Source of the DNA: Streptomyces sp. CB00455
GTDB lineage: Bacteria > Actinomycetota > Actinomycetes > Streptomycetales > Streptomycetaceae
Assembly (NCBI RefSeq): GCF_001905445.1
Contig: NZ_LIVQ01000003.1
Span: 683,445 to 747,444 of the forward strand
Direction of reading: 5' to 3'
Length of the DNA stretch: 64,000 bases
A program made the translations under genes and the position numbers. A model generated the notes under the pieces. That model did no database searches. It saw only the letters and a program-made list of their open reading frames with translations, and was not told the DNA's origin. Below, one piece after another: positions 1-8,324 of the stretch (its first letter is position 1; every line of letters begins with the position of its first letter).

Positions 1-624
1 GAACGCCTCGCAGTGGCGCAGGTCCCTCAGGGCGCCCAGGTCCCAGCGCCCGCTCTCGTCCCAGCCGACGTCCGCGAAGACCCGCGAGCCGCGCCGGGCG
101 GCTTCGGCGATCCACTGCTCGCTCCGGCCCTGCCCCAGCGAGGCCACGGCCGCACGGGCCAGCGGCGGGCACTGCGGGAAGGCGCGGGGGCCGGCGGGCG
201 GCGGGGCCTCGTGGCCGTGCGAGACCATGGTGCGCTCGCCCTCGTAGGCCATCGAGACCGTGACGGGGCTGTGCCAGCCGGGGATCGTGCGCGACATGGA
301 GAGATCGATGCCCTCGCCCTGTTCGAGGGCGTCCCAGCAGTACTCGCCGTAGTGGTCGTCGCCGAAGGCCGCGGCCAGCGAGGTGCGCAGGCCCAGGCGG
401 GCCAGGGCGGTCGCCATGTTGGCGACGCCGCCGGGGCTGGAGCCCATGCCCCGCGCCCAGGACTCCGTGCCGCGCACCGGAGCGGAGTCGAGGCCCGTGA
501 AGATGATGTCGAGGAAGACCGTGCCGGTCAGGAAGACGTCGCAGCCCGGTTCCTGGGGGTCGCGCAGCGGACCGAGCGGGTCCAATGCCGCCGAGCGGCT
601 GTCGAAGCTGTCCCGACTGGTCAC
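1..624 (-). CDS. PfkB-family carbohydrate kinase (3' end cut by window)
   Basis: The 208 visible codons encode the N-terminal part of a ribokinase/PfkB-type sugar or nucleoside kinase, which phosphorylates a small substrate with ATP. The stretch DVFLTGTVFLDIIFTGL followed by GSSPGGVANMATALARLG is the family N-terminal signature (substrate-binding beta strand plus the GG-N motif). The C-terminal half, with the DTxGAGD catalytic motif, lies beyond base 1, so the substrate cannot be assigned. The chosen start is GTG, preceded by GGGGAG about 6 nt upstream. The preceding gene on this strand (rnz) ends 337 bp upstream, so it is probably transcribed on its own. Confidence 0.85.
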   Translation of the reverse strand, partial: MTSRDSFDSRSAALDPLGPLRDPQEPGCDVFLTGTVFLDIIFTGLDSAPVRGTESWARGMGSSPGGVANMATALARLGLRTSLAAAFGDDHYGEYCWDALEQGEGIDLSMSRTIPGWHSPVTVSMAYEGERTMVSHGHEAPPPAGPRAFPQCPPLARAAVASLGQGRSEQWIAEAARRGSRVFADVGWDESGRWDLGALRDLRHCEAF

Positions 625-961
625 GGTGTACTCCCCGTTGCTCTCGAAGGGTCGTTTCTGCCGCAGGTTTCGCGGTGGAAAGCTGCCAGCTCTGCCCGCC
701 TGGGCGGGACCGAAACCCAGTGTGTCGCAGATCACCTCCGAAATGCCCTTTCCCGCAACTCCGGCCGCTCGGTGGACAGGGGTCCCGCTCGCTGTGCGAC
801 GCCTCTCCCGCACCACCGGGAACGTCCGTGCTCCACCGCACCGGCGGACCGCACGCCGCGGGGACGCCGGCGCCTTCCCGAAGCCCGGCCCGCCCCGGCC
901 CGGTGGCAGCACCGGTCCGGCCGCCGCAGCACCGGTCCGGCCGCCGCAGGGGCGGTCCGGC
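625..961. other. non-coding gap with a 20-bp tandem repeat
   Basis: This stretch lies between the stop of rnz and the start of the sugar kinase, both on the minus strand. I see no credible gene in it. It must hold the kinase promoter and the rnz 3' end. A 20-bp unit is repeated twice at 906-945, immediately downstream of rnz, with a degraded third partial copy. No convincing terminator with a U tract was found. Confidence 0.5.
906..945. repeat. 2 x 20-bp tandem repeat downstream of rnz
   Basis: The unit GCAGCACCGGTCCGGCCGCC occurs at 906-925 and again, identical, at 926-945, followed by a partial copy. It is non-coding, lying just past the rnz stop codon. It is partly palindromic (ACCGGT) and could fold in the transcript, but no function is evident. 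Confidence 0.8.
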
Positions 962-1867
962 TCAGGCGCGCTTGGGCAGCGGGATCCGGACCAGGTCCGC
1001 GGCGACGGTGAGTTCGCCCTCGAAGCCGGCCGCGCGGGCCTGGCGTTCGAACGCGGAGGGGTCCGTGTAGCGCTGCGAGAAGTGCGTCAGCACCAGGTGC
1101 CGCACGCCGGCGTCCCGCGCGACCCGGCCCGCCTGCCCGGCCGTGAGGTGCCCGTGGTCGGTGGCGAGGGCGGCGTCCTCGTCGAGGAAGGTCGATTCGA
1201 TCACCAGCATGTCGCAGCCCTCGGCGAGCGCGTCCACGCCCTCGCAGAGCCGGGTGTCCATGACGAACGCGAACCGCTGCCCGGGCTTCGGTTCGCTGAC
1301 CTCCTCCAGCGTGATCCCGTCCAGCCGTCCCTCGCGCTGGATCCGGCCCACGTCCGGCCCCTTGATCCCGTGCCGCGCCAGCAGCCGGGGCACCATGCGG
1401 CGCCCGTCGGGCTCGGTGAGCCGGTAGCCGAAGGACTCCACCGGGTGCGAGAGGCGCCGGGCGTCCAGGACGTAGGAGGCCGCGCGCGCGAGGGTCCCGT
1501 CCGCGGCCACCGGCTCCTCGGCCAGCCGCACCGTCTCGCGGTAGGCCGTGGCGTACCGCAGCCGGTCGAAGAACTTCTGCCCCGAGGCCGGGTAGTGCGC
1601 CGTGACGGGGTGCGGGACCCCGTCGAGGTTGATCCGCTGGATCACCCCGGCCAGCCCGAGGCTGTGGTCACCGTGGAAGTGCGTGACGCAGATCCGGTTG
1701 ATGTCGTGCGCGGCCACCCCGGCGTGCAGCATCTGGCGCTGCGTGCCCTCGCCCGGATCGAAGAGGATGCCCTCGCCGTCCCAGCGCAGCAGGTAGCCGT
1801 TGTGGTTGCGGTGGCGCGTGGGCACCTGGCTGGCGGTGCCCAGCACCACGAATTCGCGTACGGACAC
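962..1867 (-). CDS. rnz: ribonuclease Z (tRNA 3' endonuclease)
   Basis: This 301-residue metallo-beta-lactamase-fold protein is a full-length RNase Z, which cuts precursor tRNAs after the discriminator base to allow CCA addition. The zinc ligand motif THFHGDHSLG lies at residues 62-71 (H63, H65, D67, H68). Further His and Asp ligands follow in SHPVESFGYRL, in the FVMDTR segment and in the C-terminal VLTHFSQRY. The start is GTG, three nucleotides after the TAG stop of the HIT gene, so translation is probably coupled. Assignment to RNase Z rather than another hydrolase rests on the N-terminal FVVLGTASQVPTRHRN and the FxMDTR motif typical of the family. Confidence 0.93.
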   Translation of the reverse strand: MSVREFVVLGTASQVPTRHRNHNGYLLRWDGEGILFDPGEGTQRQMLHAGVAAHDINRICVTHFHGDHSLGLAGVIQRINLDGVPHPVTAHYPASGQKFFDRLRYATAYRETVRLAEEPVAADGTLARAASYVLDARRLSHPVESFGYRLTEPDGRRMVPRLLARHGIKGPDVGRIQREGRLDGITLEEVSEPKPGQRFAFVMDTRLCEGVDALAEGCDMLVIESTFLDEDAALATDHGHLTAGQAGRVARDAGVRHLVLTHFSQRYTDPSAFERQARAAGFEGELTVAADLVRIPLPKRA

Positions 1868-1870
1868 GGT

Positions 1871-2230
1871 CTAGCCGGGGGGCCACTGGAGGCCGCGGCC
1901 TCCGATCACGTGCGCGTGGGCGTGGAAGACGGTCTGGCCGGCGCCGGCGCCGGTGTTGAAGACGATCCGGTAGCCGGGCTCGACGATCTCCTCGTCGGCG
2001 GCGATCTGCCCGGCCTCGCGCAGCACGTCGGCCGCGACGGCCGGTTCGGCCGCGGCCAGCGAGGCCGCGTCGGGGTAGTGCACCTTGGGGATGACGAGCA
2101 CGTGGGTCGGCGCCTGCGGGTTGATGTCCCGGAAGGCGACGGTGTTCCCGGTCTCCCGGACCACGGTCGCCGGGATCTGCCCCGCGACGATCTTGCAGAA
2201 CAGGCAGTCGGCCTGCGGTTCCCCGGCCAT
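1871..2230 (-). CDS. HIT (histidine triad) family nucleotide-binding protein
   Basis: This 119-residue protein is of the HINT type; such proteins hydrolyse AMP-linked compounds such as adenosine phosphoramidates. The triad is H103-A-H105-A-H107 near the C-terminus, and the N-terminal DCLFCKIVAGQIP is the classic HINT opening with two cysteines. The start chosen is the ATG with GGAGGC upstream; an in-frame ATG 20 codons earlier lacks a ribosome site and would add a non-homologous tail. It lies between rsmE and rnz on the same strand with only 3 nt to rnz, suggesting co-expression with RNA-processing genes. Physiological substrate unknown. Confidence 0.93.
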   Translation of the reverse strand: MAGEPQADCLFCKIVAGQIPATVVRETGNTVAFRDINPQAPTHVLVIPKVHYPDAASLAAAEPAVAADVLREAGQIAADEEIVEPGYRIVFNTGAGAGQTVFHAHAHVIGGRGLQWPPG

Positions 2231-2341
2231 CGCTTCGCCTCCGTGTCGTTGATCGGTCCGGGCATCGTATCCCCGGACCGGGGGCGGCACTGCGGGCAGG
2301 CCGCGCCGCCCAAGCGGCGCGGTCCGCGGGGACGTTGCGCC

Positions 2342-3085
2342 CTACGCCCAGCGCCCGGTGCGGGCGAGCAGGACCGCCGTCGCGGCGGTGCCGGCCGTGG
2401 AGGTCCGCAGGACGGAGCGGCCGAGGCGGTAGGGGCGGGCGCCGGCTCCGGCGAAGACGGCCAGTTCCTCGGGCGAGACGCCGCCCTCGGGGCCGACCAC
2501 CAGCACGATGGACCCGGCGGCCGGCAGCTCGGCCGTGGCCAGTGCCTCGGAGGGGGCGTCGCGGTCCTCGTGGAGGACCATCGCCAGGTCGGCGCCGGCC
2601 AGCAGCGCCGCCACCTGCTTGGTGGACATGGCCTCGGCCACCTCCGGGAAGCTGACCCGGCGGGACTGCTTGCCCGCCTCCCGGGCGGTGGCCCGCCACT
2701 TGGCCAGGGACTTCGCCCCGCGGTCGCCGCGCCACTGCGTGATGCAGCGCGAGGCCTGCCACGGCACGATCGCGTCCACGCCCGTCTCGGTCATGGTCTC
2801 GACGGCCAGCTCGCCGCGGTCCCCCTTGGGCAGGGCCTGGACGACCGTGACGCGGACCGGCGGCTGCGGTTCCCGCCCGGCCGAGGACACCGCCACGACC
2901 AGCCGGTCCTTGCCCTCGGCGGCCTTCACGACGGCCTCGGCCCAGCCGCCCCGGCCGTCGGTGAGGACCACCGCTTCGCCTGGGGTCAGCCGCTTCACCG
3001 ACACCGCGTGCCGGCCCTCGGGCCCGTCCAGGACGAATTCCGCGCCCGTGGGGACCTCCTCGACCACGAACACTGGGGCCGTCAT
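2342..3085 (-). CDS. rsmE: 16S rRNA m3U1498 methyltransferase RsmE
   Basis: This 247-residue SPOUT-class methyltransferase predicted to methylate U1498 of 16S rRNA with S-adenosylmethionine. An N-terminal PUA-like RNA-binding domain (about 1-70) is followed by the trefoil-knot catalytic domain. That domain contains the ETGVDAIVPW and RRVSFPEV segments and the AdoMet loop VVGPEGGVSPEEL near residue 195, plus the C-terminal LGRSVLRTSTAGTAA. Its ATG overlaps the upstream nitronate monooxygenase stop (ATGA), with GAGGAG as ribosome site, so the two are translationally coupled. Confidence 0.95.
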   Translation of the reverse strand: MTAPVFVVEEVPTGAEFVLDGPEGRHAVSVKRLTPGEAVVLTDGRGGWAEAVVKAAEGKDRLVVAVSSAGREPQPPVRVTVVQALPKGDRGELAVETMTETGVDAIVPWQASRCITQWRGDRGAKSLAKWRATAREAGKQSRRVSFPEVAEAMSTKQVAALLAGADLAMVLHEDRDAPSEALATAELPAAGSIVLVVGPEGGVSPEELAVFAGAGARPYRLGRSVLRTSTAGTAATAVLLARTGRWA

Positions 3086-4182
3086 GACGCACTCCTCATC
3101 TGCGTTGTCGTCAACGCGCTGCGTGCCGCGGCCAGTTCGGCCGCCAGCACCTCCACAAGCTGTCCCGCCGGCAGCGGCCGCGCCAGCCGGTGGCCCTGGC
3201 CGGCCCACAAGGCCATGCCCTGCGGGTCCCCGGCGGCGGCCGCCGCCTTGCGCAGCCCGGAGGTGATGTGGTGGATCTGCGGGTAGGCGGCGGGCGCGTA
3301 CGGCCCGTGTTCGCGCACGAACCGGTTCACCAGGCCGCGCGCCGGCCGGCCGGAGAAGGCCCGGGTGAGCTCGGTCCGCACGAACAGGGGATCCGTCAGC
3401 GCCTTCTTGTGCAGCGGGTGCGCCCCGGATTCCGGACACGCCAGGAAGGCCGTCCCGAGCTGGGCGGCCTCGGCGCCCGCCGCCAGCAGCGCGGCGATCT
3501 GCGAGCCCCGCATCACACCGCCCGCCGCGATGATCGGCAGGGCCACGGCTTCCCGTACCTGTGTCACCAGCGCGAGCACGCCGACCGCGGCCGTGCCGTC
3601 GGCCTGCGGGTCGTCCCGGTGGGTGCCCTGGTGGCCGCCGGCCTCCGCGCCCTGGACGCAGACGGCGTCGGCGCCCGCCTCCTGCGCGGCGCGCGCCTCG
3701 TCCACGGAGGTCACGGTGACGACGGTGCGGGTACCGGCCCGGCGCAGCGCGGCGAGGGCGGACGGGACGGGGCAGCCGAAGGTGAAGGAGACCACCGGAA
3801 CGGGGTCCTCCAGGAGGATGGCGAGCTTGGCGTCGTAGCCGTCGTCGCAGGTGCCGATGATGTCCTCGGCGGCGAGGGAGACGCCGTACCAGCCGGCCTC
3901 GCCCGCCAGGTGTCCCCGGTACGTCTCGACGGCCGCCGGGTCGACGTAACCGGTCTGCGGCAGGAAGAGGTTCACGCCGAAGGGGCGCCGGGTGAGCGCG
4001 CGCACCTGCTTGATCTCCTGGTACATGCCGTCGGCGGTCTTGTAGCCGCCGGCCAGGTAGCCCACCCCGCCCGCCTCGCACACGGCGGCGGCGAGCGGCG
4101 GACAGGAAGCTCCGCCCGCCATGGGGGCCTGCACGATCGGGTGGGGGGAGTGACCGTTCGGTGCCAAGGACATGCATTGCAT
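3082..4182 (-). CDS. nitronate monooxygenase (2-nitropropane dioxygenase family)
   Basis: This 366-residue FMN-dependent TIM-barrel enzyme oxidises alkyl nitronates such as propionate-3-nitronate to carbonyl compounds and nitrite, a detoxification role. Evidence includes IVQAPMAGG near the N-terminus, FGVNLF at 68-73, the conserved AGGHQGTH (182-189, with H184 as likely catalytic base), AAGGVM for phosphate binding, and the GTAFLACPE loop. Two in-frame ATG codons lie three codons apart (4182 and 4173) with no clear ribosome site, so the start is uncertain by a few residues. It overlaps rsmE by 4 nt and probably heads the operon down to rnz. Confidence 0.9.
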   Translation of the reverse strand: MQCMSLAPNGHSPHPIVQAPMAGGASCPPLAAAVCEAGGVGYLAGGYKTADGMYQEIKQVRALTRRPFGVNLFLPQTGYVDPAAVETYRGHLAGEAGWYGVSLAAEDIIGTCDDGYDAKLAILLEDPVPVVSFTFGCPVPSALAALRRAGTRTVVTVTSVDEARAAQEAGADAVCVQGAEAGGHQGTHRDDPQADGTAAVGVLALVTQVREAVALPIIAAGGVMRGSQIAALLAAGAEAAQLGTAFLACPESGAHPLHKKALTDPLFVRTELTRAFSGRPARGLVNRFVREHGPYAPAAYPQIHHITSGLRKAAAAAGDPQGMALWAGQGHRLARPLPAGQLVEVLAAELAAARSALTTTQMRSAS

Positions 4183-4317
4183 CGTGCCATGTCCCGCTCA
4201 GGGGACCGAATCACTGCATTCGCCCGGCACGGTCCGCTCCCCGCGGGCCCGGCAGGGACGCGAAGGACCCGGCCGCAGACGTGCCCGGCCGGGCCCTTCG
4301 AACGGTGTCGCAGGCGG

Positions 4318-5457
4318 TCAGCGACCGTTGAAGGCATCCTTCAGGCGGCTGAACAGGCCCTGCTGCCCGGGTGCGAACTGGCCGGTCGGCCGCTCCTCGC
4401 CGCGCAGCTTCGCCAGCTGGCGCAGCAGTTCCTCCTGCTGGGCGTCCAGCTTGCTCGGGGTGGTGACCTCGACGTGCACGATGAGGTCGCCGCGGCCGCC
4501 GCCCCGCAGGTGGGTGACGCCGCGCCCGTGCAGCGGGATCGCCTGCCCGGACTGGGTGCCGGGCCGGATGTCGATCTCCTCCAGACCGTCCAGCGTCTCC
4601 AGCGGGCACTTGGTGCCCAGCGAGGCCGCCGTCATCGGGATGGTGACCGTGCAGTGCAGGTCGTCCCCGCGCCGCTGGAAGGTCGGGTGCGGCAGCTCGT
4701 GGATCTCCACGTACAGGTCGCCGGCGGGGCCGCCGCCGGGGCCGACCTCGCCCTCGCCCGCGAGCTGGATGCGGGTGCCGTTCTCCACGCCGGCCGGGAT
4801 CTTGACCGTCAGGCTGCGGCGGGAACGGACCCGGCCGTCGCCCGCGCACTCGGGGCACGGGGTCGGGACCACGGTGCCGAAGCCCTGGCACTGCGGGCAG
4901 GGGCGCGAGGTCATGACCTGGCCCAGGAAGGACCGGGTGACCTGCGAGACCTCACCGCGCCCGCGGCACATGTCACACGTCTGCGCCGAGGTGCCGGGGG
5001 CCGCGCCCTCGCCGGAGCAGGTGGTGCAGACGACGGCCGTGTCGACCTGGATGTCCTTGGTGGTCCCGAAGGCCGCCTCGTCCAGCTCCAGGTCCAGCCG
5101 GATCATGGCGTCCTGGCCGCGCCGGGTCCGCGAGCGCGGGCCGCGCTGCGAGGCCTGGCCGAAGAAGGCGTCCATGATGTCGGAGAAGTTGCCGAAGCCA
5201 CCCGCTCCGAAGCCGCCCGCCCCGCCGCCACCGCCCGAGGAGGACAGCGGATCGCCGCCGAGGTCGAAGACCTGCTTCTTCTGCGGGTCCGAGAGCACCT
5301 CGTAGGCCGCGTTGATCTCCTTGAAGCGCTCCTGCGTCTTCGGATCCGGATTCACATCCGGGTGGAGTTCACGCGCGAGGCGCCGGAATGCCTTCTTGAT
5401 CTCGTCCTGCGATGCGTCGCGGCGCACGCCGAGAACGGCGTAGTAGTCCGTGGCCAC
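4318..5457 (-). CDS. dnaJ2: molecular chaperone DnaJ (DnaJ2)
   Basis: This 379-residue Hsp40 co-chaperone stimulates DnaK ATPase and holds unfolded substrates. The J-domain occupies residues 4-67 with HPD at 32-34. A Gly-rich/Phe linker follows (GGGGGAGGFGAGGFGNF), then four CxxCxGxG zinc-finger repeats (CTTCSGEG, CDMCRGRG, CPQCQGFG, CPECAGDG), then the C-terminal substrate-binding domain. The GTG start directly abuts the TAA stop of hrcA, so the two are coupled. This is the HrcA-linked second dnaJ of actinobacteria, distinct from the dnaK-grpE-dnaJ1 copy, and should be induced by heat through the CIRCE operator upstream of hrcA. Confidence 0.95.
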   Translation of the reverse strand: MATDYYAVLGVRRDASQDEIKKAFRRLARELHPDVNPDPKTQERFKEINAAYEVLSDPQKKQVFDLGGDPLSSSGGGGGAGGFGAGGFGNFSDIMDAFFGQASQRGPRSRTRRGQDAMIRLDLELDEAAFGTTKDIQVDTAVVCTTCSGEGAAPGTSAQTCDMCRGRGEVSQVTRSFLGQVMTSRPCPQCQGFGTVVPTPCPECAGDGRVRSRRSLTVKIPAGVENGTRIQLAGEGEVGPGGGPAGDLYVEIHELPHPTFQRRGDDLHCTVTIPMTAASLGTKCPLETLDGLEEIDIRPGTQSGQAIPLHGRGVTHLRGGGRGDLIVHVEVTTPSKLDAQQEELLRQLAKLRGEERPTGQFAPGQQGLFSRLKDAFNGR

Positions 5458-6474
5458 TTACGACTCCGCCAGGATCTGTCCGACGTAACGTGCCACTGCG
5501 CGTACCGCTCCCATCGTTCCGGGGTAGTCCATGCGGGTCGGTCCGACCACGCCGAGTTTGGCGACGGTTTCGCCGCCCGAACCGTAACCGACCGAGACGA
5601 CGGACGTGGAGTTCAGTCCCTCGTAGGCATTCTCATGCCCGATCTTCACGGCCATTCCCGACTCACCGGCCTCGCCCAGCAGCTTGAGGAGCACGACCTG
5701 CTCCTCCAGCGCCTCCAGCACCGGCCTGATCGTCAGGGGAAAATCGTGTCCGAAGCGGGTGAGATTGGCGGTTCCGCCGATCATCAGCCGCTCTTCGGCT
5801 TCCTCGACCAGGGTTTCGAGGAGCGTGCCGAGCACGGTGGAGACCGTGGCACGGTCCTCGGCCTCGAAGGATTCGGGCAGGTCCTGGACGAGCGGGGGCA
5901 CATCGGTGAAGCGGCGGCCGACCACCCGGCTGTTGAGCCGGGCACGCAGGTCCGCGAGCGAGGCCTCACCGAAGGGGCCGGGGCAGTCGATCAGCCGCTG
6001 TTCGACGCGGCCGGTATCCGTGATCAGTACGAGCATCAGGCGCGCGGGGGCGAGCGAGAGCAGCTCCACGTGCCGGACGGTCGAGCGGGTCAGGCTCGGG
6101 TACTGGACGACGGCGACCTGCCGGGTGAGCTGCGCGAGCAGCCGCACCGTGCGGCCGACGACGTCGTCGAGGTCGACGGCGCCGTCGAGGAAGTTCTGGA
6201 TGGCCCGGCGCTCGGGCGTCGACAGCGGTTTGACCCCCGCCAGCTTGTCGACGAAGAGGCGGTAGCCCTTGTCGGTGGGGATCCGTCCGGCGCTGGTGTG
6301 GGGCTGCGCGATGTAGCCCTCGTCCTCCAGCACGGCCATGTCGTTGCGCACGGTGGCGGGCGAGACGCCGAGGCGGTGCCGCTCGGTGAGCGCCTTGGAG
6401 CCGACCGGCTCCTCCGTCCCGACGTAGTCCTGGACGATGGCGCGCAGCACTTCGAGTCTGCGTTCGCTGAGCAT
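5458..6474 (-). CDS. hrcA: heat-inducible transcription repressor HrcA
   Basis: This 338-residue repressor binds CIRCE inverted repeats and controls groE-type heat-shock genes and its own operon. An N-terminal winged helix (MLSERRLEVLRAIVQDYV, then GSKALTERH and SPATVRNDMAVLE) is followed by a GAF-like domain and the family-typical GGTANL and VVGPTRMDYP segments. The start is the ATG with GGAGGT 8 nt upstream. A CIRCE element sits about 40 bp upstream, overlapping the likely transcription start, which implies autoregulation. dnaJ2 follows without a gap. Confidence 0.96.
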   Translation of the reverse strand: MLSERRLEVLRAIVQDYVGTEEPVGSKALTERHRLGVSPATVRNDMAVLEDEGYIAQPHTSAGRIPTDKGYRLFVDKLAGVKPLSTPERRAIQNFLDGAVDLDDVVGRTVRLLAQLTRQVAVVQYPSLTRSTVRHVELLSLAPARLMLVLITDTGRVEQRLIDCPGPFGEASLADLRARLNSRVVGRRFTDVPPLVQDLPESFEAEDRATVSTVLGTLLETLVEEAEERLMIGGTANLTRFGHDFPLTIRPVLEALEEQVVLLKLLGEAGESGMAVKIGHENAYEGLNSTSVVSVGYGSGGETVAKLGVVGPTRMDYPGTMGAVRAVARYVGQILAES

Positions 6475-6511
6475 CGCGCACACCTCCAGCCGTGGTCCGT
6501 TGCCGTGCCCG

Positions 6512-6538
6512 TTGGCACTCTGGGCGTTCGAGTGCCAG
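6512..6538 (-). promoter_or_regulatory. CIRCE operator (HrcA binding site)
   Basis: TTGGCACTC - 9 nt - GAGTGCCAG is a near-perfect 9-bp inverted repeat with the 9-nt spacer expected for CIRCE (consensus TTAGCACTC-N9-GAGTGCTAA). It lies between the hrcA start codon and the predicted -10 box at 6552-6557, so it overlaps or immediately follows the transcription start, the usual position for HrcA repression. Confidence 0.93.
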
Positions 6539-6551
6539 GGAACCCCCGCCC

Positions 6552-6582
6552 AGTGTACGGCCGGGTGGTCGGACCATGGCAA
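6552..6582 (-). promoter_or_regulatory. putative hrcA-dnaJ2 promoter
   Basis: On the minus strand TTGCCA (6582-6577) and TACACT (6557-6552) are separated by 19 bp, resembling a housekeeping (HrdB-type) promoter. Transcription would begin near 6545, right next to the CIRCE element. The spacer is slightly long, so this is an inference supported mainly by position. Confidence 0.5.
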
Positions 6583-6610
6583 GGGAGGGCCGTCACGGTA
6601 GCGTCGCGGC

Positions 6611-7336
6611 ATGGACGTGCGCTGGGAAGAGGCGGGCTGGGAGCGGTTGACCGGGCGGAGCGGCCGGCGGCGGCTGCCGGTGTGGGACTGCACGGTGGGG
6701 CTGGTGGTGGGGGACGAGTCCGTCCTCCTCGTCGACCCGGGTTCGTGCCTGCGGGAGGGCGCCGTGCTGCGCGGCGAGGCGGAGCGGCTGACGGGCCGGC
6801 GCGTGACCCATATCGCATTCACGCACGGACATTTCGACCACGTCCTGGGTGCGGCCGCCTTCGCGGGGGCCGAGGTGTACGGGGCGGTCGGGCTGGACTC
6901 CCTGCTCTCGGTCGGCCGGGAGGCGCTGCGGCTGTCGGCGGTGCACCACGGCATGGCGCAGGAGGAGGCGGCGCGGGCCGTGGAGCTGCTGGTGCTCCCC
7001 CGCCACCCGGTGTCGGGGGAGCTGACCCTGGAGCTGGGCGGGGTGCAGGTGCTCCTGGCCAATGTGGGGCCGGGGCACACGGGGCACGACCTGGCGGTCT
7101 TCGTGCCGGGCGAGCGGGAGGTCGTCTTCTGCGGGGACCTCGTGGAGGAGTCCGGCGAACCGCAGGCGGGGCGGGACGCGGTCCCGGCGCGGTGGCCGGC
7201 GGCGCTGGACCGGCTGCTGTCGCTGGGCGGGGAGGACGCACTGTACGTGCCGGGTCACGGAGCGGTGGTGGGCGCGGACTTCGTGCGTGCGCAACGCGCC
7301 ACACTGGCGGCCCGTTTCGGCGTGTCGGAGGCGTGA
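6611..7336 (+). CDS. MBL-fold metallo-hydrolase
   Basis: This 241-residue protein has a metallo-beta-lactamase fold of unassigned substrate. The metal motif THGHFDHVLG lies at residues 71-80 (H72, H74, D76, H77), with later ligands in GPGHTGHDL, FCGDLVEE and the C-terminal YVPGHGAVV. The arrangement is that of glyoxalase II-like or lactonase-like hydrolases, but nothing fixes the substrate. No Shine-Dalgarno precedes the ATG; instead TAGCGT ends 6 nt before it, suggesting a leaderless transcript. It is divergent from hrcA, and the DUF3097 gene follows after 28 bp. Confidence 0.88.
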   Translation: MDVRWEEAGWERLTGRSGRRRLPVWDCTVGLVVGDESVLLVDPGSCLREGAVLRGEAERLTGRRVTHIAFTHGHFDHVLGAAAFAGAEVYGAVGLDSLLSVGREALRLSAVHHGMAQEEAARAVELLVLPRHPVSGELTLELGGVQVLLANVGPGHTGHDLAVFVPGEREVVFCGDLVEESGEPQAGRDAVPARWPAALDRLLSLGGEDALYVPGHGAVVGADFVRAQRATLAARFGVSEA

Positions 7337-7364
7337 AGGGCGCGGCTCTCCTACTGTCGGCCGG

Positions 7365-8165
7365 ATGCGCGAGTACTCCCCCGACCTGACCCCGCAGTGG
7401 AAGCGCCCCCGGGCCGTACCGGAGGTGGCGGCCGAACCCGACCTGGTGGTCGAGGTGGCCGGGACGGACTTCTGCGGCGCGGTGGTGGCGTGCGAGGCGG
7501 GCACGGTGACCCTGGAGGACCGGTTCGGCAAGCGCCGGGTGTTCCCGATGGAGGCCCGGGGGTTCCTGCTGGACGGGGCGGTGGTCACCCTGGTCCGTCC
7601 GTCGCGGGCCCCGGCCGCCCCCGCGCGGACCGCGTCCGGGTCGATCGCCGTGCCGGGGGCGCGTGCCCGGGTGGCGCGGGCGGGCCGGATCTACGTGGAG
7701 GGCCGCCACGACGCCGAGCTGGTGGAGCGGGTCTGGGGTGACGACCTGCGGATCGAGGGCGTCGTGGTGGAGTACCTGGAGGGCATCGACGACCTCCCGG
7801 CCATCGTGGCCGAGTTCGCTCCGGCCCCTGACGCCCGGCTGGGAATCCTGGTCGACCACCTGGTGCCGGGATCGAAGGAGTCCCGCATCGCGGCGTCGGT
7901 GACCTCGCCGGACGTCCTGGTGGTGGGTCATCCGTACGTGGACGTCTGGCAGGCGGTGAAACCGTCCGCGCTGGGCATCGCCGCGTGGCCGGTGATCCCG
8001 CCCGGCCAGGACTGGAAGACGGGCGTCTGCCGGTCCCTGGGCTGGCCGGAGAACACCGGGGCCGCCTGGCAGCACATCCTGTCCAGAGTGACCTCGTACC
8101 GCGACCTGGAGCCGGTCCTGCTGGGCCGCGTCGAGGAGCTGATCGACTTCGTGACCGCGCCGTGA
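7365..8165 (+). CDS. DUF3097 family protein
   Basis: This 266-residue actinobacterial protein matches what I know as DUF3097; biochemical function is not established. Visible features are a basic N-terminus, a beta-rich first third (VVEVAGTDFCGAVVACEAGTV), and a central RIYVEGRHDAELVERVWG segment. The latter, followed by the LGILVDHLVPGSKE stretch, resembles TOPRIM-type metal-binding folds; this is my inference. The ATG was chosen because the family usually begins with MR.YSPDL. A TACTGT box ends 7 nt upstream, so a separate leaderless start is possible, although it lies only 28 bp after the MBL gene and could also be co-transcribed. Confidence 0.88.
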   Translation: MREYSPDLTPQWKRPRAVPEVAAEPDLVVEVAGTDFCGAVVACEAGTVTLEDRFGKRRVFPMEARGFLLDGAVVTLVRPSRAPAAPARTASGSIAVPGARARVARAGRIYVEGRHDAELVERVWGDDLRIEGVVVEYLEGIDDLPAIVAEFAPAPDARLGILVDHLVPGSKESRIAASVTSPDVLVVGHPYVDVWQAVKPSALGIAAWPVIPPGQDWKTGVCRSLGWPENTGAAWQHILSRVTSYRDLEPVLLGRVEELIDFVTAP

Positions 8166-8324
8166 GCGGCCGCCGGCCGTGGCGCGGCGTCCTTGGCCAC
8201 CCTGCCCTGTAGTCCGGCGGGTGGGGCGTCCTTCGTCGCACGGCGGCCGCGACGGCCGCAGCGGCCCGGTCGCACTGCGGACGCCGGCAGCGGCCCGGTC
8301 GGTCCGCCGGGCGGCAGCGGCCGC

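Noticed and set aside
3190..7389. 1399-codon open frame on the plus strand opposite the nitronate monooxygenase, dnaJ2 and hrcA genes
   Set aside because: It lies antisense to well-supported genes and its translation is low-complexity Gly/Arg/Ala/Val; it is a shadow of codon bias.
8258..8301. 15-bp direct repeat (8258-8272 and 8287-8301) between the DUF3097 and hemW genes
   Set aside because: Only two short copies in GC-rich spacer DNA; chance or minor duplication, no supporting feature.
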